A stretch of 64,000 bases of DNA from Streptomyces alboniger (GTDB lineage: Bacteria; Actinomycetota; Actinomycetes; Streptomycetales; Streptomycetaceae), in NCBI RefSeq assembly GCF_008704395.1, contig NZ_CP023695.1, positions 4,216,001-4,280,000 of the forward strand, written 5' to 3'. Below the pieces are notes generated by a model. The model saw only the letters and a program-made list of their open reading frames with translations, had not been told where the DNA came from and made no database searches. The translations under genes and the position numbers were made by a program. This document shows positions 48,797 through 57,645 of this stretch, one piece after another. Within the stretch, counting starts at the first letter, position 1; the number at the start of each line of letters is the position of its first letter.

Positions 48797-49491
48797 GCCG
48801 CCGCCGCCCGGCACGGCGCCCCTCGCGGCGCAGCCCGGCTCGCCGTCGTTCCAGGAAGCAGGACGAGCAGGTCGCCTTGCTGGTGGCCGCGGTCGTCGCG
48901 ATCGGCCTGGTCGCTGCCGTCGTGCAGTGGCTGCTGGTGCACTGGTGGGTCCTCGTCCTCGTCGTGCTGGTCGCCGCCGGCGCGGGTGGCCTGTGGTTCC
49001 GGCAGGTACAGCAGCGAGCTGCCTGGGTACGCGTCCGTGCCCAGGCCCTGCGGCTGCGCATCGCCGAGATAGATGCCCTGGACCACCGCGCGTTCGAGTT
49101 CGCCATAAGGGACTTGATGAGCCGGGACGGCGGTCAGGCCGAGCAGCTCGGCGGCGCCGGCGACAATGCCTGCGATGTGCGTGCCGTCGACCCGGCGGGC
49201 CGCGTGTGGGCGATCCAGTGCAAGCACCGCCGCGACGGCGACCGCGGCTCTGCCGTCGGGGTCGGGGTGCTCCAGCAGGTCAACGGCACCGCCCGGCAGA
49301 TCCACGGGGCGGACATCGCGGTCGTCCTCACCAACGGCCGCTTCTCCTCCAAGGCCATCCCCTGGGGCCGGGAGCACCGCATCCATCTCGTCGACCGCCG
49401 CATGCTCGGAGAGTGGGCGGCGGGCTCGCGCCCGCTGTGGGACCTGCTGGACCGCATCCCACCGCCGCGTCGGCCGACGCAGCTTTCCTGA
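48793..49491 (+). CDS. Membrane-anchored Mrr-like restriction endonuclease
   Basis: The 232-residue protein has an Arg-rich start and two transmembrane helices (VALLVAAVVAIGLVAAVVQW, WWVLVLVVLVAAGAGGLWF, about 27-75). A Mrr-like domain follows: LDHRAFEFAIRDLMSRDGG, NACDVRAVDPAGRVWAIQCK (Asp then Q-x-K of the PD-(D/E)XK core) and VLQQVNGTARQIHGADIAVV. VVLTNGRFSSKAIPWGREH closes the fold. Mrr proteins cut modified DNA; membrane-tethered forms occur on actinomycete plasmids. It could restrict incoming DNA during conjugation. It is coupled to the small membrane protein gene upstream. Confidence 0.82.
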   Translation: MSRRRPARRPSRRSPARRRSRKQDEQVALLVAAVVAIGLVAAVVQWLLVHWWVLVLVVLVAAGAGGLWFRQVQQRAAWVRVRAQALRLRIAEIDALDHRAFEFAIRDLMSRDGGQAEQLGGAGDNACDVRAVDPAGRVWAIQCKHRRDGDRGSAVGVGVLQQVNGTARQIHGADIAVVLTNGRFSSKAIPWGREHRIHLVDRRMLGEWAAGSRPLWDLLDRIPPPRRPTQLS

Positions 49492-49622
49492 TTCGGGGAC
49501 AGCGCAATGGCCGCAGGGCGCATACCGGTAACGGGCAAATCCGGCCGCCATTTCAGCAGTTCGCCGGGGGCAGACAGGAATAGCCCGGCAAGGACTGGTG
49601 TCCTGCGGAACGGCATGCGAAC

Positions 49623-50408
49623 GTGCAACGCCCTGCCGACAGTTCTGCCCCCGAGCCCGTGGAGGCGCCCCTGTATCCTCACTACCCCGCCAATCCCTCC
49701 CACCCCGAGACGACGGACCCGGTGTACTGGGTCACCCCCGCCACCTGGCTGGTGACGACGGTGCTCTCGCCGAGCAGATCGGTGATGCTCTGGCCGACCT
49801 CGGCTGGCGCATGTGGCCGACCGCCCGCAACACCCTGGTGTACACACGCCCGGACGGCCTGTGCGGCGCCGAGTGGATCCTCGCGGCCTACCCGTTCAAG
49901 CTGGGTGGACTCCCCGTTGCCTGGCAGCTGAGCGCCCGACCGCATACGGCCTCGGCGATGACGGAGTGGAACGCGTACTTCACGACCGGCATCCCGCACG
50001 AGGCGCTCGCCGATCTCTTCGTCGCACTTGATGCCCGTGAGACGCCTGTTGTCGGATTCGAGGGGCCGGAGACGGTCCTTGCCGCGCTGGGTGCCCAGGG
50101 GCTGGATGCGCGACGTGGACCGGCCCCGTACCACCGCCATGGACCCCGGGTTCTCCTGCAGCGTCTCCCTGGAGCTGCTGCCGCCGCTCATCCAGGACTC
50201 CGACCCGCGCCCTGACCTGCTGGGCTGGCAGGCGTGGGCGGAACCCGTGACTGGCGCCCCGTATCTGTGGTGCGCCGGCTTCAGCGCCAGCGTCCCCGAT
50301 GGCCTGGTCGCCGCCTTCGTCTCCTCGCTCGCCTCGCCTGTCCCGGTGCCCCGCCGCACGTTGCCCAAGGGCGCCGAGGGCCGGCTCAGCGTCATCCACC
50401 GCAGCTGA
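49623..50408 (+). pseudogene. DUF317 protein gene disrupted by two compensating homopolymer indels
   Basis: Three pieces of one protein lie in two frames. From 49,623 the first frame gives TTDPVYWVTP. After a C5 run (49,735-49,739) the sense moves to another frame: RHLAGDDGALAEQIGDALAD, LGWRMWPTARNTLVYTRPDG, NAYFTTGIPHEALADLFVAL. After a G4 run (50,098-50,101) it returns to the first frame: WMRDVDRPRTTAMDPGFSCS, LGWQAWAEPVTGAPYLWCAG. One missing C and one extra G restore a single reading of about 260 residues with two DUF317 repeats. DUF317 proteins are common on Streptomyces elements. Either the gene is dead or these are two base-calling errors. Confidence 0.8.
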
Positions 50409-50505
50409 GCCGACCTACGGCTCTTGAACGGCCGCTGTGCCGCTCGTGGCCGAGGCCCTGAACCACTTGTTCCCTGCCCTGTCCGATGACAGAGATGGAG
50501 TTTGC

Positions 50506-50967
50506 ATGTTCCGAATGATTCGACGCCGTGCTCGCGCCGACCGTGAGTGGCGTGAGGCCCAGCGTGCGGGCCAGGAGATGCTGGCGATGCACGCCGAACT
50601 GCCGGTGCCCGACCTTCGTGACCCAGTCTCTGGCGCGGCCACGGCCGCTGCGCCGGAGGCGGCGGTGGTGCCCGACTTCCTGCCGCCGGACTTCAGGGCG
50701 CCGTCTCGCCAGGACGTCGCCGGGTTCATGATGCGCTGGGACCAGCCGCTCGTCATCGACGGGGAGGTCCACGCGTGCCCGACGTGCGGTTCGTACCGGG
50801 ACTGGGTCGTCTTCAACATGCGCGACGGCGCTATCTGGCTGCGCTGCCGGGCCGACCACTACGCGCTTGAGCCGCGTCTGGATTCGGCCTGGTACAACCG
50901 CAACTCCGGTCCGGCCGACCGCTACCACCCGAATCTTGAGGACGGGCTGCGTCACCTCGGCCACTGA
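50506..50967 (+). CDS. Element hypothetical protein with Cys motif
   Basis: ATG 50506 follows GATGGAG. The 153-residue cytoplasmic protein starts MFRMIRRRARADREWREAQR and has a Pro/Ala-rich linker. An ordered C-terminal part follows (VIDGEVHACPTCGSYRDWVV, DGAIWLRCRADHYALEPRL), with CPTCG plus a later Cys/His that may bind zinc. Comparable proteins sit next to DUF317 genes on Streptomyces mobile elements. No function is known. Confidence 0.72.
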   Translation: MFRMIRRRARADREWREAQRAGQEMLAMHAELPVPDLRDPVSGAATAAAPEAAVVPDFLPPDFRAPSRQDVAGFMMRWDQPLVIDGEVHACPTCGSYRDWVVFNMRDGAIWLRCRADHYALEPRLDSAWYNRNSGPADRYHPNLEDGLRHLGH

Positions 50968-51012
50968 AGCCCTGGATACCCCGACTCCCTTGCTTCTCCG
51001 TATCGCCGGCGC

Positions 51013-51759
51013 TTGGAGGGCTGGCCCGGTCAGACCGTCCGCTTCACACCAACTCTGGGGTGTCACATCCGCTTTCCCACCACGACCGTCCTCCACTTGA
51101 GCGCCCTTGCTGTCCTGGCCTTGGCAGGCTGCTCCGTCGGCAGCGCTCCCGCCACGGCCCCGACTTCCTCGGCTGCCGAACGCCAGGAGCACAGGGATAC
51201 CCCGGCGGGCATGCCTTTCTCCTCGGCCGCGTTGAGTAAGCGGCTCTTGGATGAGCGTGACCTGGGCGAGTGCTACATCCGCAGGCCGGATCAGCCCGAG
51301 CGGCACGACTACGTCACGGTGACCGGGTGTCCCGCGCTGGCCAGGCTCGGCGGCGAGGCAGCGGCCGGCGGCAGCCTCGGCTTCCCCCGCCAGGCGAAGG
51401 CGTCCTTCACCTACGCGGGCGGCAGTGGTTCGGAGCTGGCAGAGGAGCTCTACAGCGCCACCGAGACGGAGCTCTCCGACGGCGTGAGCAAGATCGTCGA
51501 GGCGATGACGGCTTGCTCGGCCTACGAAGTGCTCGCTGGTGGCACTCCTGTCACGGTCGCACCGCGTCGGGTGCCTGCCCCGCCGCTGGGCGACGAGCGG
51601 TAGAGCCATCTGCTCACCCTTACTACCGGTGGGCGCAGCAGCGTCGTCAAGCAGACGGCCGTGCGCATCGGGCCGGTGGTCGTGGTGGTCTCGGGGGCGG
51701 CCGCGCTGGTCGATGCCCATGTGGAGAAGGCGGTGGCGAAGGCCCGTGTGACCGAGTGA
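51013..51759 (+). pseudogene. Lipoprotein gene interrupted by an in-frame amber codon
   Basis: The first part (TTG 51013 to TAG 51601-51603, 196 residues) has a hydrophobic stretch ending in a lipobox (LSALAVLALAGCSVG) and a polar mature part (KRLLDERDLGECYIRRPDQP). Directly after the TAG the same frame stays open for 51 more codons (SHLLTLTTGGRSSVVKQTAV, RIGPVVVVVSGAAALVDAHV), ending at TGA 51757. That tail looks like the natural C-terminus, so TAG probably replaces TGG (Trp). The start is uncertain; TTG is the only in-frame candidate upstream of the signal sequence. A terminator follows at 51,771. Confidence 0.65.
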
Positions 51760-51770
51760 ATTGCGCGGGT

Positions 51771-51813
51771 ATGCCGCAGGCCCGGCCGGTGATTCCGGTC
51801 GGGCCTGCGGCAT
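51771..51813. terminator. Bidirectional terminator
   Basis: ATGCCGCAGGCCCG and its complement form an outer 14-bp stem extended by GCCGG/CCGGT. It lies between the lipoprotein gene and the convergent 129-residue protein gene. Confidence 0.85.
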
Positions 51814-51877
51814 GTGCGGGGTCAGGGGCAACGTTGACGGGCGCAGTTCTGTCGAGCCGCCGCTGGCGTGTGGCGGG

Positions 51878-52267
51878 TCAGTCGGCCCCGTGCTCGGCGA
51901 GGTATTCGAGGGTGTCTTGCGCAGTCACGATCGGGAGCAGGCGCTCGTACTCCGCGTAGTCCTCGTCGGTCATGATGTCGACGACGTCGCTGACCGTGGA
52001 GCCTTCGGGAAGGTGGGCGTACTTCATGAGCAGCTCGACGAAGGTTTCCTTCAGCGCGTCGAGTTCACGTGCCCATTCGTCCTCAAGGCGCATCTGCGCA
52101 TTCGCGGCGGAGAACTCCGCCCGGGTCGCGGTGGACAGCAGAGCGTGCTCGGCGGCGGTGAGCGGGCTCCCGTCGCAGCGGTACAGGCGCGAGGCGTCGT
52201 CGTGGCGGTCGTAGTCCACTTCGGTGAGGAGGACGACGACATGGGGGCGGATTTCAGTGTGGGGCAT
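51878..52267 (-). CDS. Hypothetical protein, acidic, mobility module
   Basis: The 129-residue acidic cytoplasmic protein starts MPHTEIRPHVVVLLTEVDYD and continues with helical segments (EWARELDALKETFVELLMKY). It ends DYAEYERLLPIVTAQDTLEY LAEHGAD. I recognise no family. It precedes the relaxase gene in reading direction only loosely (it is downstream of it), so it may be the last gene of the mobilisation operon. Confidence 0.65.
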   Translation of the reverse strand: MPHTEIRPHVVVLLTEVDYDRHDDASRLYRCDGSPLTAAEHALLSTATRAEFSAANAQMRLEDEWARELDALKETFVELLMKYAHLPEGSTVSDVVDIMTDEDYAEYERLLPIVTAQDTLEYLAEHGAD

Positions 52268-52371
52268 GCAGGGGCTCTTTCCGGGCTTGGGGTTGGGACT
52301 ATCAAGGCTCCGGACGATCCCCGGTTTCGGTAACCGGGGATCGTCGGCTATTTTCCGGCCCGCTTGTGAGG

Positions 52372-54063
52372 TCAGTGCCGACGAGCGGCACCGTTCGTCG
52401 GCCTGACGCCGGGTGCGGTGGTGCCGGGGGCGGGGTGCGGCATGGCGGCCTGGAACTGGACCTGGGCGCGGGGGCCGGGGGCGTGGCGTTGGCCGAGGCG
52501 TTGGATGCGCCAGGTCAGGGCGCGGGCGGGGTTGCGGGCGTCGTCCAGAGTGCGCTGGCCGACGGCCTGGTCGAGGACGGTGGCCGCCTTGTGCCCCGCC
52601 TTCTCCGCCTCCACGAGCACGGCGGCGAGGGCATCCCAGGCAGAATCTTCAAGGATGCGCTCGGCGTACTCGGGGACGGCCTGCCGAACGTGCTGGGCGA
52701 GGCGGTGCTTGGTCTGCAGGGTGGGCGCGCGGTGGGCGAGGCCGTCCAGGACTGGTCCGGCGATCTGCGCGTACGCGGTCTGTAGGTGAAGGAGGGCCTG
52801 TTCGGCTGCCACTTCCTGCTGGGCGTGCTGGCGGGTGCGGTGCCAGTGCCGGGCGAAGCCGACCGCGGTGAGCGCGGCGTCGATCACCATCGCCAGGCCG
52901 GAGCCGTCGCCCACGGATGCAGGGTTGTGCCAGATTGCCTGGACGCTGCGGCGCAGGACACGGGCGCTGTCGAGGTCGGCGGCAATGCGGGAGCGGGTAG
53001 CGCGCTCGAACGCCGCGGCGGCCCGTTCCAGTTCGCCCCGCACCGCGGTCGGTGCGGTGAGCGGCAGCAGGTCCAGGGCGGCGCCGAGCGCGACGAGCTG
53101 TCCTTGGGCGGCACCGTCGTCACCGTGGGTGAGGTGGTGGGGGATGCGCTCGGTAGCGGCGGTGGCCTGGTGCCACGGATTGCCCGGCGGGGTGGCGGCG
53201 GGCTCGGGGCCGGTGGTGGCGAGGCGCTGGCGGATCTTGGGCAGGGAGAGGTCGCCTGCGAGGGTGGAGCCCGCGTACCAGATGGGTTCGTCCTGTTTGT
53301 TGACGTCGCCGGGCAGGGTGACGCTGTAGCCGGTGACGTCGCCGGACGGCTCGGTCTTCGGGCGTACGTTCACGCCGGTGGCCTTCAGGAAGGCGAAGAA
53401 CTCGGCTTCGCTGGAGGCGGCGGCCACGGCGCGGCGTACGCGCGTGCGTAGGATCTCGCGGGATGTGGCGTCCTGGCCCAGGCGCTTGGCCTTGAAGTGC
53501 TCTTTGCTGGTGGGGCGCTTGGCGGCGGTGCCGTCGCCTGGCTTCAATCGGCGCAGTCCGTAGTCGACTTCGATCTGGCGGGCCTCCTTCTGGACGGCGC
53601 GCTGGTCGTAGTCGCGCTTGGGGCGTCGGCCGTCTTGGCGTACGAGGGTGGCGGCGATGTGGATGTGGTCGTCGGCGTGGCGGACGGCGACCCAGCGGCA
53701 GGCTTCCTCGTCGCCGTCGGGGGCGATGCCGGCAGCGGCCACGATGCGGCGGGCGATGTCGGCCCACTGGGTGTCGGTGAGGATGGGGTCTTCGGGTGCG
53801 GCGCGGACGGGGCAGTGCCACACGGTGTATTTGGGTGCCTTGTCGCCGAGCATCTGTACGGGCTGGTCGAGCTGACGGGCGAGTTGGTCCTCCACGTCCT
53901 TCGGGTCGCGGTGGGGGCTGCGGCCGGGGTCGGGGGCGAAGTTGTTCCAGGAGGCCACCAGGTGCGGGTCGGTGTGCTCGTTGGCGCGGCCCGGTCCGAA
54001 GAGGTAGCCGATCGTGCGACGGGCGGCCTTGGGCCCCTTGCCAAGGATGATCTTCGGTATCAC
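52372..54063 (-). CDS. MobA/VirD2-type relaxase
   Basis: The 563-residue protein starts MIPKIILGKGPKAARRTIGY. Its relaxase metal-binding motif is VAVRHADDHIHIAATLVR (H129, H133, H135). The catalytic Tyr is probably among the early residues (Y20). Middle and C-terminal parts are helical and Ala-rich. Relaxases nick oriT and carry the strand into the recipient, so the element should be mobilisable by a conjugative helper. No TraB/FtsK-type DNA pump is present in the window, setting it apart from classical pSAM2-like elements. MobC-like protein is encoded just upstream, six bases away. Confidence 0.88.
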   Translation of the reverse strand: MIPKIILGKGPKAARRTIGYLFGPGRANEHTDPHLVASWNNFAPDPGRSPHRDPKDVEDQLARQLDQPVQMLGDKAPKYTVWHCPVRAAPEDPILTDTQWADIARRIVAAAGIAPDGDEEACRWVAVRHADDHIHIAATLVRQDGRRPKRDYDQRAVQKEARQIEVDYGLRRLKPGDGTAAKRPTSKEHFKAKRLGQDATSREILRTRVRRAVAAASSEAEFFAFLKATGVNVRPKTEPSGDVTGYSVTLPGDVNKQDEPIWYAGSTLAGDLSLPKIRQRLATTGPEPAATPPGNPWHQATAATERIPHHLTHGDDGAAQGQLVALGAALDLLPLTAPTAVRGELERAAAAFERATRSRIAADLDSARVLRRSVQAIWHNPASVGDGSGLAMVIDAALTAVGFARHWHRTRQHAQQEVAAEQALLHLQTAYAQIAGPVLDGLAHRAPTLQTKHRLAQHVRQAVPEYAERILEDSAWDALAAVLVEAEKAGHKAATVLDQAVGQRTLDDARNPARALTWRIQRLGQRHAPGPRAQVQFQAAMPHPAPGTTAPGVRPTNGAARRH

Positions 54064-54069
54064 CGGCTC

Positions 54070-54675
54070 TCACCGTCCCTCGGTGACCTGGGCGACGGCG
54101 GTGTCCAGCTCGGCGATGGATGCCTCGACGCGGTCCAAGAGGCGTTGGACGGTGTCGGGGTGGGGCCAGGCGCCGTCCTTGTGGAGGTGCCAGGTGAGCT
54201 GGTTGAGGTTGTTGCCGATCTGGCCGAGCTTTCCGTTGGCGGCCATCAGGGTCTTGACCATGGCGCGGTAGTCGGCGACCGAGGCGGTGGGGTCGTCGGC
54301 GCGGGCGGCGGCGAGGGAGCATTCGGCGACGTAGCCGCCCGCTGCCATCTCGCTCAGAGCGGCGGCGTTCTTCACGAGGGCGAACTCGTTGTCGTTGTAG
54401 CGGGGATGGACTCGATGCTCGCGCAGCTGCTTGTCACGCAGACGGCGACGCTGCACGGGCTTTTGCGGCACGTTTGACGACGACTTGCTGGTCCCCGTCT
54501 CGGTCGGCTCCCCAGGGCCGGCCGACTCCGGTGCCCCCTCGGCGCCGGATGCCTCCGTCCCCTGTGGGGCGGGGGCCGGGTAAGGACTCCTTACCCGACA
54601 ACTTGCTGCGCGTGTGACGGGGGTGGCGGTCGTCTGCTGCTGAGTTGCGAGGGGTTCGTGGTGCGGGTCGTGCAT
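54070..54675 (-). CDS. MobC-like relaxosome accessory protein
   Basis: ATG 54675 follows ACGGAG; the longer open frame upstream is rejected. The 201-residue protein has a low-complexity Pro/Gly/Glu-rich first half. The MobC-like part begins at about residue 80: RLRDKQLREHRVHPRYNDNE, FALVKNAAALSEMAAGGYVA, then NGKLGQIGNNLNQLTWHLHK, the typical GNNLNQ motif of MobC. It would bind oriT and assist nicking. The relaxase start lies six bases downstream, so they form one operon. Confidence 0.85.
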   Translation of the reverse strand: MHDPHHEPLATQQQTTATPVTRAASCRVRSPYPAPAPQGTEASGAEGAPESAGPGEPTETGTSKSSSNVPQKPVQRRRLRDKQLREHRVHPRYNDNEFALVKNAAALSEMAAGGYVAECSLAAARADDPTASVADYRAMVKTLMAANGKLGQIGNNLNQLTWHLHKDGAWPHPDTVQRLLDRVEASIAELDTAVAQVTEGR

Positions 54676-54969
54676 GGGGCGGTTCTCCGTGGGGTGGTGG
54701 TGTCGAGGGCCACACTGTCCGGCCTCGGCAGTCCCGCGTTGTCCCCTGAAGGGACACGGGGCTAGCCGCGAGGGTGAGGTGAGCATGGGGAATCAGATGG
54801 CGTCGGCAGGGGTGTTGGGTGAGTCCTGCTGCTGAGAGGCGGCCTCGTCGCGTCCGTCGACAGGCTCGGCCTCGAAGCCGTCGTACGCGGCGTGCTCGGC
54901 CTGGCCGGTGCGCTCGTGGGGTGTTGATGGGGGGCGGTGATGTCGGATCGACTCGTCGCCAAAGGGGGA

Positions 54970-55001
54970 CTCGTCCCCGCGCTGACGTGCGCGGGGACGA
55001 G
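54970..55001 (-). repeat. 32-base hairpin repeat, copy 1
   Basis: CTCGTCCCCGCGC and its complement form a perfect 13-bp stem with a 6-base loop TGACGT. The copy at 56,022 shares this stem and the upstream motif GGTGATGTCG...GACTCGT. Both copies lie just after a leftward gene's stop codon, so they probably act as terminators. Confidence 0.65.
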
Positions 55002-55033
55002 GGATGCGGGACGCGGTCGGCAGCGGCCGATGG

Positions 55034-55888
55034 TCAGGAAACGATCGCCGCTGGCGTGGCCTCGCTCGGCTCGGCTGCGGCGGCTTCGTCGAGTTCGGCC
55101 TGCAGTGCATCCTTGACGCGTTCCGCCTCGTCCTTACCGATCGATCGACCGGTGCTGCGGACCGCGTCCTCGATGTGGCGGCGTGAGGCTTTGCCTCCGC
55201 GCCCAAGCGGCGCACGGCGGGCGAGGGCGAGCAGCTTGGGATCGACGGTGTCCGCCTCCTCTTCGTCGGCCGCAGGGCAAGAGGCGGAGGAATCCGCCAC
55301 ATCGGCAGCGTCCTCCGCCACGTCTGCCGGGGCGTCCGCCACCTTGAGGTGCGTGGACCGCTGGATGTCCGAGGTGGCGTTGCGCCTGGAGCCGACGACC
55401 TCCTGCTCGGCTGCCAGGGCAAGATCCCGCTGGATAATCTGGAAGAAGTGCACCGCGCCGGCCAGGGCGAGCGGCGGGAGCGCGGAGAGCACGGCCACGG
55501 TCCAGTCGCCGAGCTGCAGACCGCCGCCCAGGGCCTGCTGGTTGAGGCGTAGGGCGTGCAGCGCGTTGGCCCAGATGCTGAGCGCGGTGGCCAGGATGAC
55601 GAGAACCCATACGTATACGCGGGCGGCCTTCGACGCGGTGCGTACCAGGAGCAGGGTGGCGATGCCGATGGCGATGAACCCGTCGATCACGAGGGGGAAG
55701 CCGATGGCGAAGAGCGGGCGTATGTGGGCGGCGATGGCCATCTGCCGTAGGGCGTCGTAGGACAGGACGAAGCCGATGGTGCCGAGCAGGGCGATGCCGA
55801 AGCGGATGGCGCCGGTCTTTGGCGCGGTTGATACGGGTGCGGTGGATTCGTGCGGGGGCAGGGGAGACCTCCGGTGGGTGGGAGGCAC
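55034..55888 (-). CDS. DUF2637 membrane protein (Spd-like)
   Basis: The 284-residue protein has four transmembrane helices (RFGIALLGTIGFVLSYDALR, LFAIGFPLVIDGFIAIGIAT, VYVWVLVILATALSIWANAL, WTVAVLSALPPLALAGAVHF). A charged cytoplasmic tail rich in Ala, Asp and Glu follows (VADAPADVAEDAADVADSSA) and ends in a helical region with basic patches. DUF2637 proteins are typical of actinomycete plasmids and integrative elements and are linked to spreading of the element through mycelium. The tail may contact other plasmid proteins. Confidence 0.85.
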   Translation of the reverse strand: MPPTHRRSPLPPHESTAPVSTAPKTGAIRFGIALLGTIGFVLSYDALRQMAIAAHIRPLFAIGFPLVIDGFIAIGIATLLLVRTASKAARVYVWVLVILATALSIWANALHALRLNQQALGGGLQLGDWTVAVLSALPPLALAGAVHFFQIIQRDLALAAEQEVVGSRRNATSDIQRSTHLKVADAPADVAEDAADVADSSASCPAADEEEADTVDPKLLALARRAPLGRGGKASRRHIEDAVRSTGRSIGKDEAERVKDALQAELDEAAAAEPSEATPAAIVS

Positions 55889-56021
55889 CTACAAGCAGCC
55901 AGGGCAGCGGGGCAGGGCGCTGTGGCTGCGAGGTGCTGGGACTCGTACCACTCGTCGCGTGCCTGGTCAGCACAGGTACGAGTGGAGTGGTGATGTCGAG
56001 ACGACTCGTTGCGGGCTGTTC

Positions 56022-56055
56022 ACTCGTCCCCGCGCTGACCTGCGCGGGGACGAGT
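56022..56055 (-). repeat. 34-base hairpin repeat, copy 2
   Basis: ACTCGTCCCCGCGC and its complement flank the loop TGACCT. It shares stem and flanks with the copy at 54,970 and lies 19 bases after the stop of the DUF3631 gene. Confidence 0.65.
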
Positions 56056-56073
56056 GATGCGAGTGGAGTCGGG

Positions 56074-57360
56074 TCAGGCTGCGGTGCCGGGCAGCGGCCC
56101 GTCTGCTGACGAGGCGGGCGCGTCAGCAGCCTTCGGCTCGGGGCAGTACCGCGCCCACGTGTCGAGGAATTGGTTGCGAGCGAAGCCCTTGGCCTGGGTG
56201 CCGTCGGGGAAGCGGCGGTTGGCCGAGCTGATGCCGTAGGGCTTCAGGAGCAGCTGCAGACCGCGCGGGGTCAGGCCGTTTGCGCCGTACTCCGCCCACG
56301 GTGCTTCCTTGTCCGCGTTGAGGGACTCCAGCAGGTGCTTCGTGCTCAGCACGGCCGGATCGCCGACGGCGGCGAAGGCGCGGCGGATGCCGACCAGGAG
56401 GCGGGTGCGCAGACCGCCCTCCTCGTCCTGGCCGGCCTCGTAGTCGGTCATGGTGCGGCAGGCGGTGCGCGCCAGCATCGGCCAGTCGCCTCCGGCGAGG
56501 TCGGCGATGATCACCAGTGGTTCCCAGGTGTCCGCCGCGCGGTCCTCGACCGGCATGGCAGGCTCCATCTCCAGGGCCTGAGCGTAGAGCGGTTGGAGCC
56601 AGGCGTGGAGACGCTCGCGTATCGCGTTCAGGGCGGGGGTGTCCCGGCCGGTGCGGAAGGACGCCACCTTCTCGCCTGCCGCGCGGCGGCGCATCCGGAT
56701 GACCACCGCCCGGTCCTGGATCGTGTCGGGCAGGTCGCCGATCCCGGCGAGTGCGGCCATGGCGAAGGTGGGGAACTCCTGCACCTGGTGCTCGGGACCG
56801 GACACCCGCAGAGTCGGCCGACCACGCTGGTGCCCCGCATTGATCAGGCCACGGACCTCCTCGTTCTTCTCCGCGGCCCTGGTGGTGCCGAAGAGGGTGT
56901 CGGCCTCGTCGACCAGGAGGGTCGGCGGGTCGTCCCCGTCGATCGACCGGAAGATCGCCGCCGCGCTGGCGTTGACCGTGATCAGCCGGTTGTGCACCGT
57001 CTCGGTCACCACGTCCAGCAGACGGGACTTACCGCACCGCTTCTCCGGAGCGACGATCGCCAGGCGCGGCGCGTGCTGCCATGCGCGCTGCAGATGCGTC
57101 GCCGCGATCCACAAGGCCACCGCCGTGACGGCCTCCTCGCTCGGCATCGCCACGTACCGCTTGATCTGCGCCCGCAGGGCGTCCAGGATCTGCGCCCCCT
57201 CGGTCCGCAGCGGTGACGAGGTGGCGTCGTCGCGGTCCCCCTCTGTCGGAGGCGCAGCGGAGCCGGACGGTTGGCCGGGCACGGCAACTGGAGGCCACGA
57301 TGTGCCGGAGCCGTCAGGAAGGGATGGCGTATTCGGCTGGGCATCGGTCATACTGGGCAT
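56074..57360 (-). CDS. DUF3631 P-loop ATPase of the element
   Basis: ATG 57360 follows AGAGGAG; upstream codons of the open frame are rejected. The 428-residue protein has Walker A-like IVAPEKRCGKSRLLDVVTET and Walker B PTLLVDEADTLFGTTRAAEK. LINAGHQRGRPTLRVSGPEH, ALAGIGDLPDTIQDRAVVIR and a C-terminal helical DUF3631 domain follow (GLTPRGLQLLLKPYGISSAN). DUF3631 proteins are helicase/primase-like ATPases common on actinobacterial mobile elements, probably used in replication. It is the first gene of the leftward run and diverges from the repressor gene. Confidence 0.88.
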   Translation of the reverse strand: MPSMTDAQPNTPSLPDGSGTSWPPVAVPGQPSGSAAPPTEGDRDDATSSPLRTEGAQILDALRAQIKRYVAMPSEEAVTAVALWIAATHLQRAWQHAPRLAIVAPEKRCGKSRLLDVVTETVHNRLITVNASAAAIFRSIDGDDPPTLLVDEADTLFGTTRAAEKNEEVRGLINAGHQRGRPTLRVSGPEHQVQEFPTFAMAALAGIGDLPDTIQDRAVVIRMRRRAAGEKVASFRTGRDTPALNAIRERLHAWLQPLYAQALEMEPAMPVEDRAADTWEPLVIIADLAGGDWPMLARTACRTMTDYEAGQDEEGGLRTRLLVGIRRAFAAVGDPAVLSTKHLLESLNADKEAPWAEYGANGLTPRGLQLLLKPYGISSANRRFPDGTQAKGFARNQFLDTWARYCPEPKAADAPASSADGPLPGTAA

Positions 57361-57545
57361 CAGCTCCTCTGCTTGCGGGCCATATGGGACGGCAATCCCG
57401 GGCTCCGCAGGTTGATCGCTAGGGATGGCGGTTGAGAGGTTTGCGCTTGAGCCCCCGGCGATGCCGGGGGCTTCTTTCATGTGACGTGCGGTCGTGCGAA
57501 CTCCTGAGGTCGGTGGGGTGGGGTGCCACCACTATGCCACATGAA

Positions 57546-57616
57546 TTGCAGATCGCAGAAGTGTTTTGCGTCTCGCAGTAGGAATGCTACTGTTTAGGCT
57601 GTGCTGCAAACCGCAG
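57546..57616. promoter_or_regulatory. Three operator repeats and promoter before the HTH repressor gene
   Basis: TTGC-AGAT-CGCAG (57546-57558), TTGC-GTCT-CGCAG (57566-57578) and CTGC-AAAC-CGCAG (57604-57616) share YTGC-N4-CGCAG. The first two are exactly 20 bases apart. A possible promoter, TTGCGT-16-TACTGT (57566-57593), overlaps the second copy. The nearby repressor gene suggests autoregulation and control of the divergent DUF3631 operon. Confidence 0.6.
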
Positions 57617-57645
57617 TGCATCGCTACGAACGGAAGGAGGTGCCG

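Noticed and set aside
54970..56055. CRISPR repeats
   Set aside because: The hairpins recall type I-E repeats, but there are only two copies about 1 kb apart with a gene between, and no cas genes.
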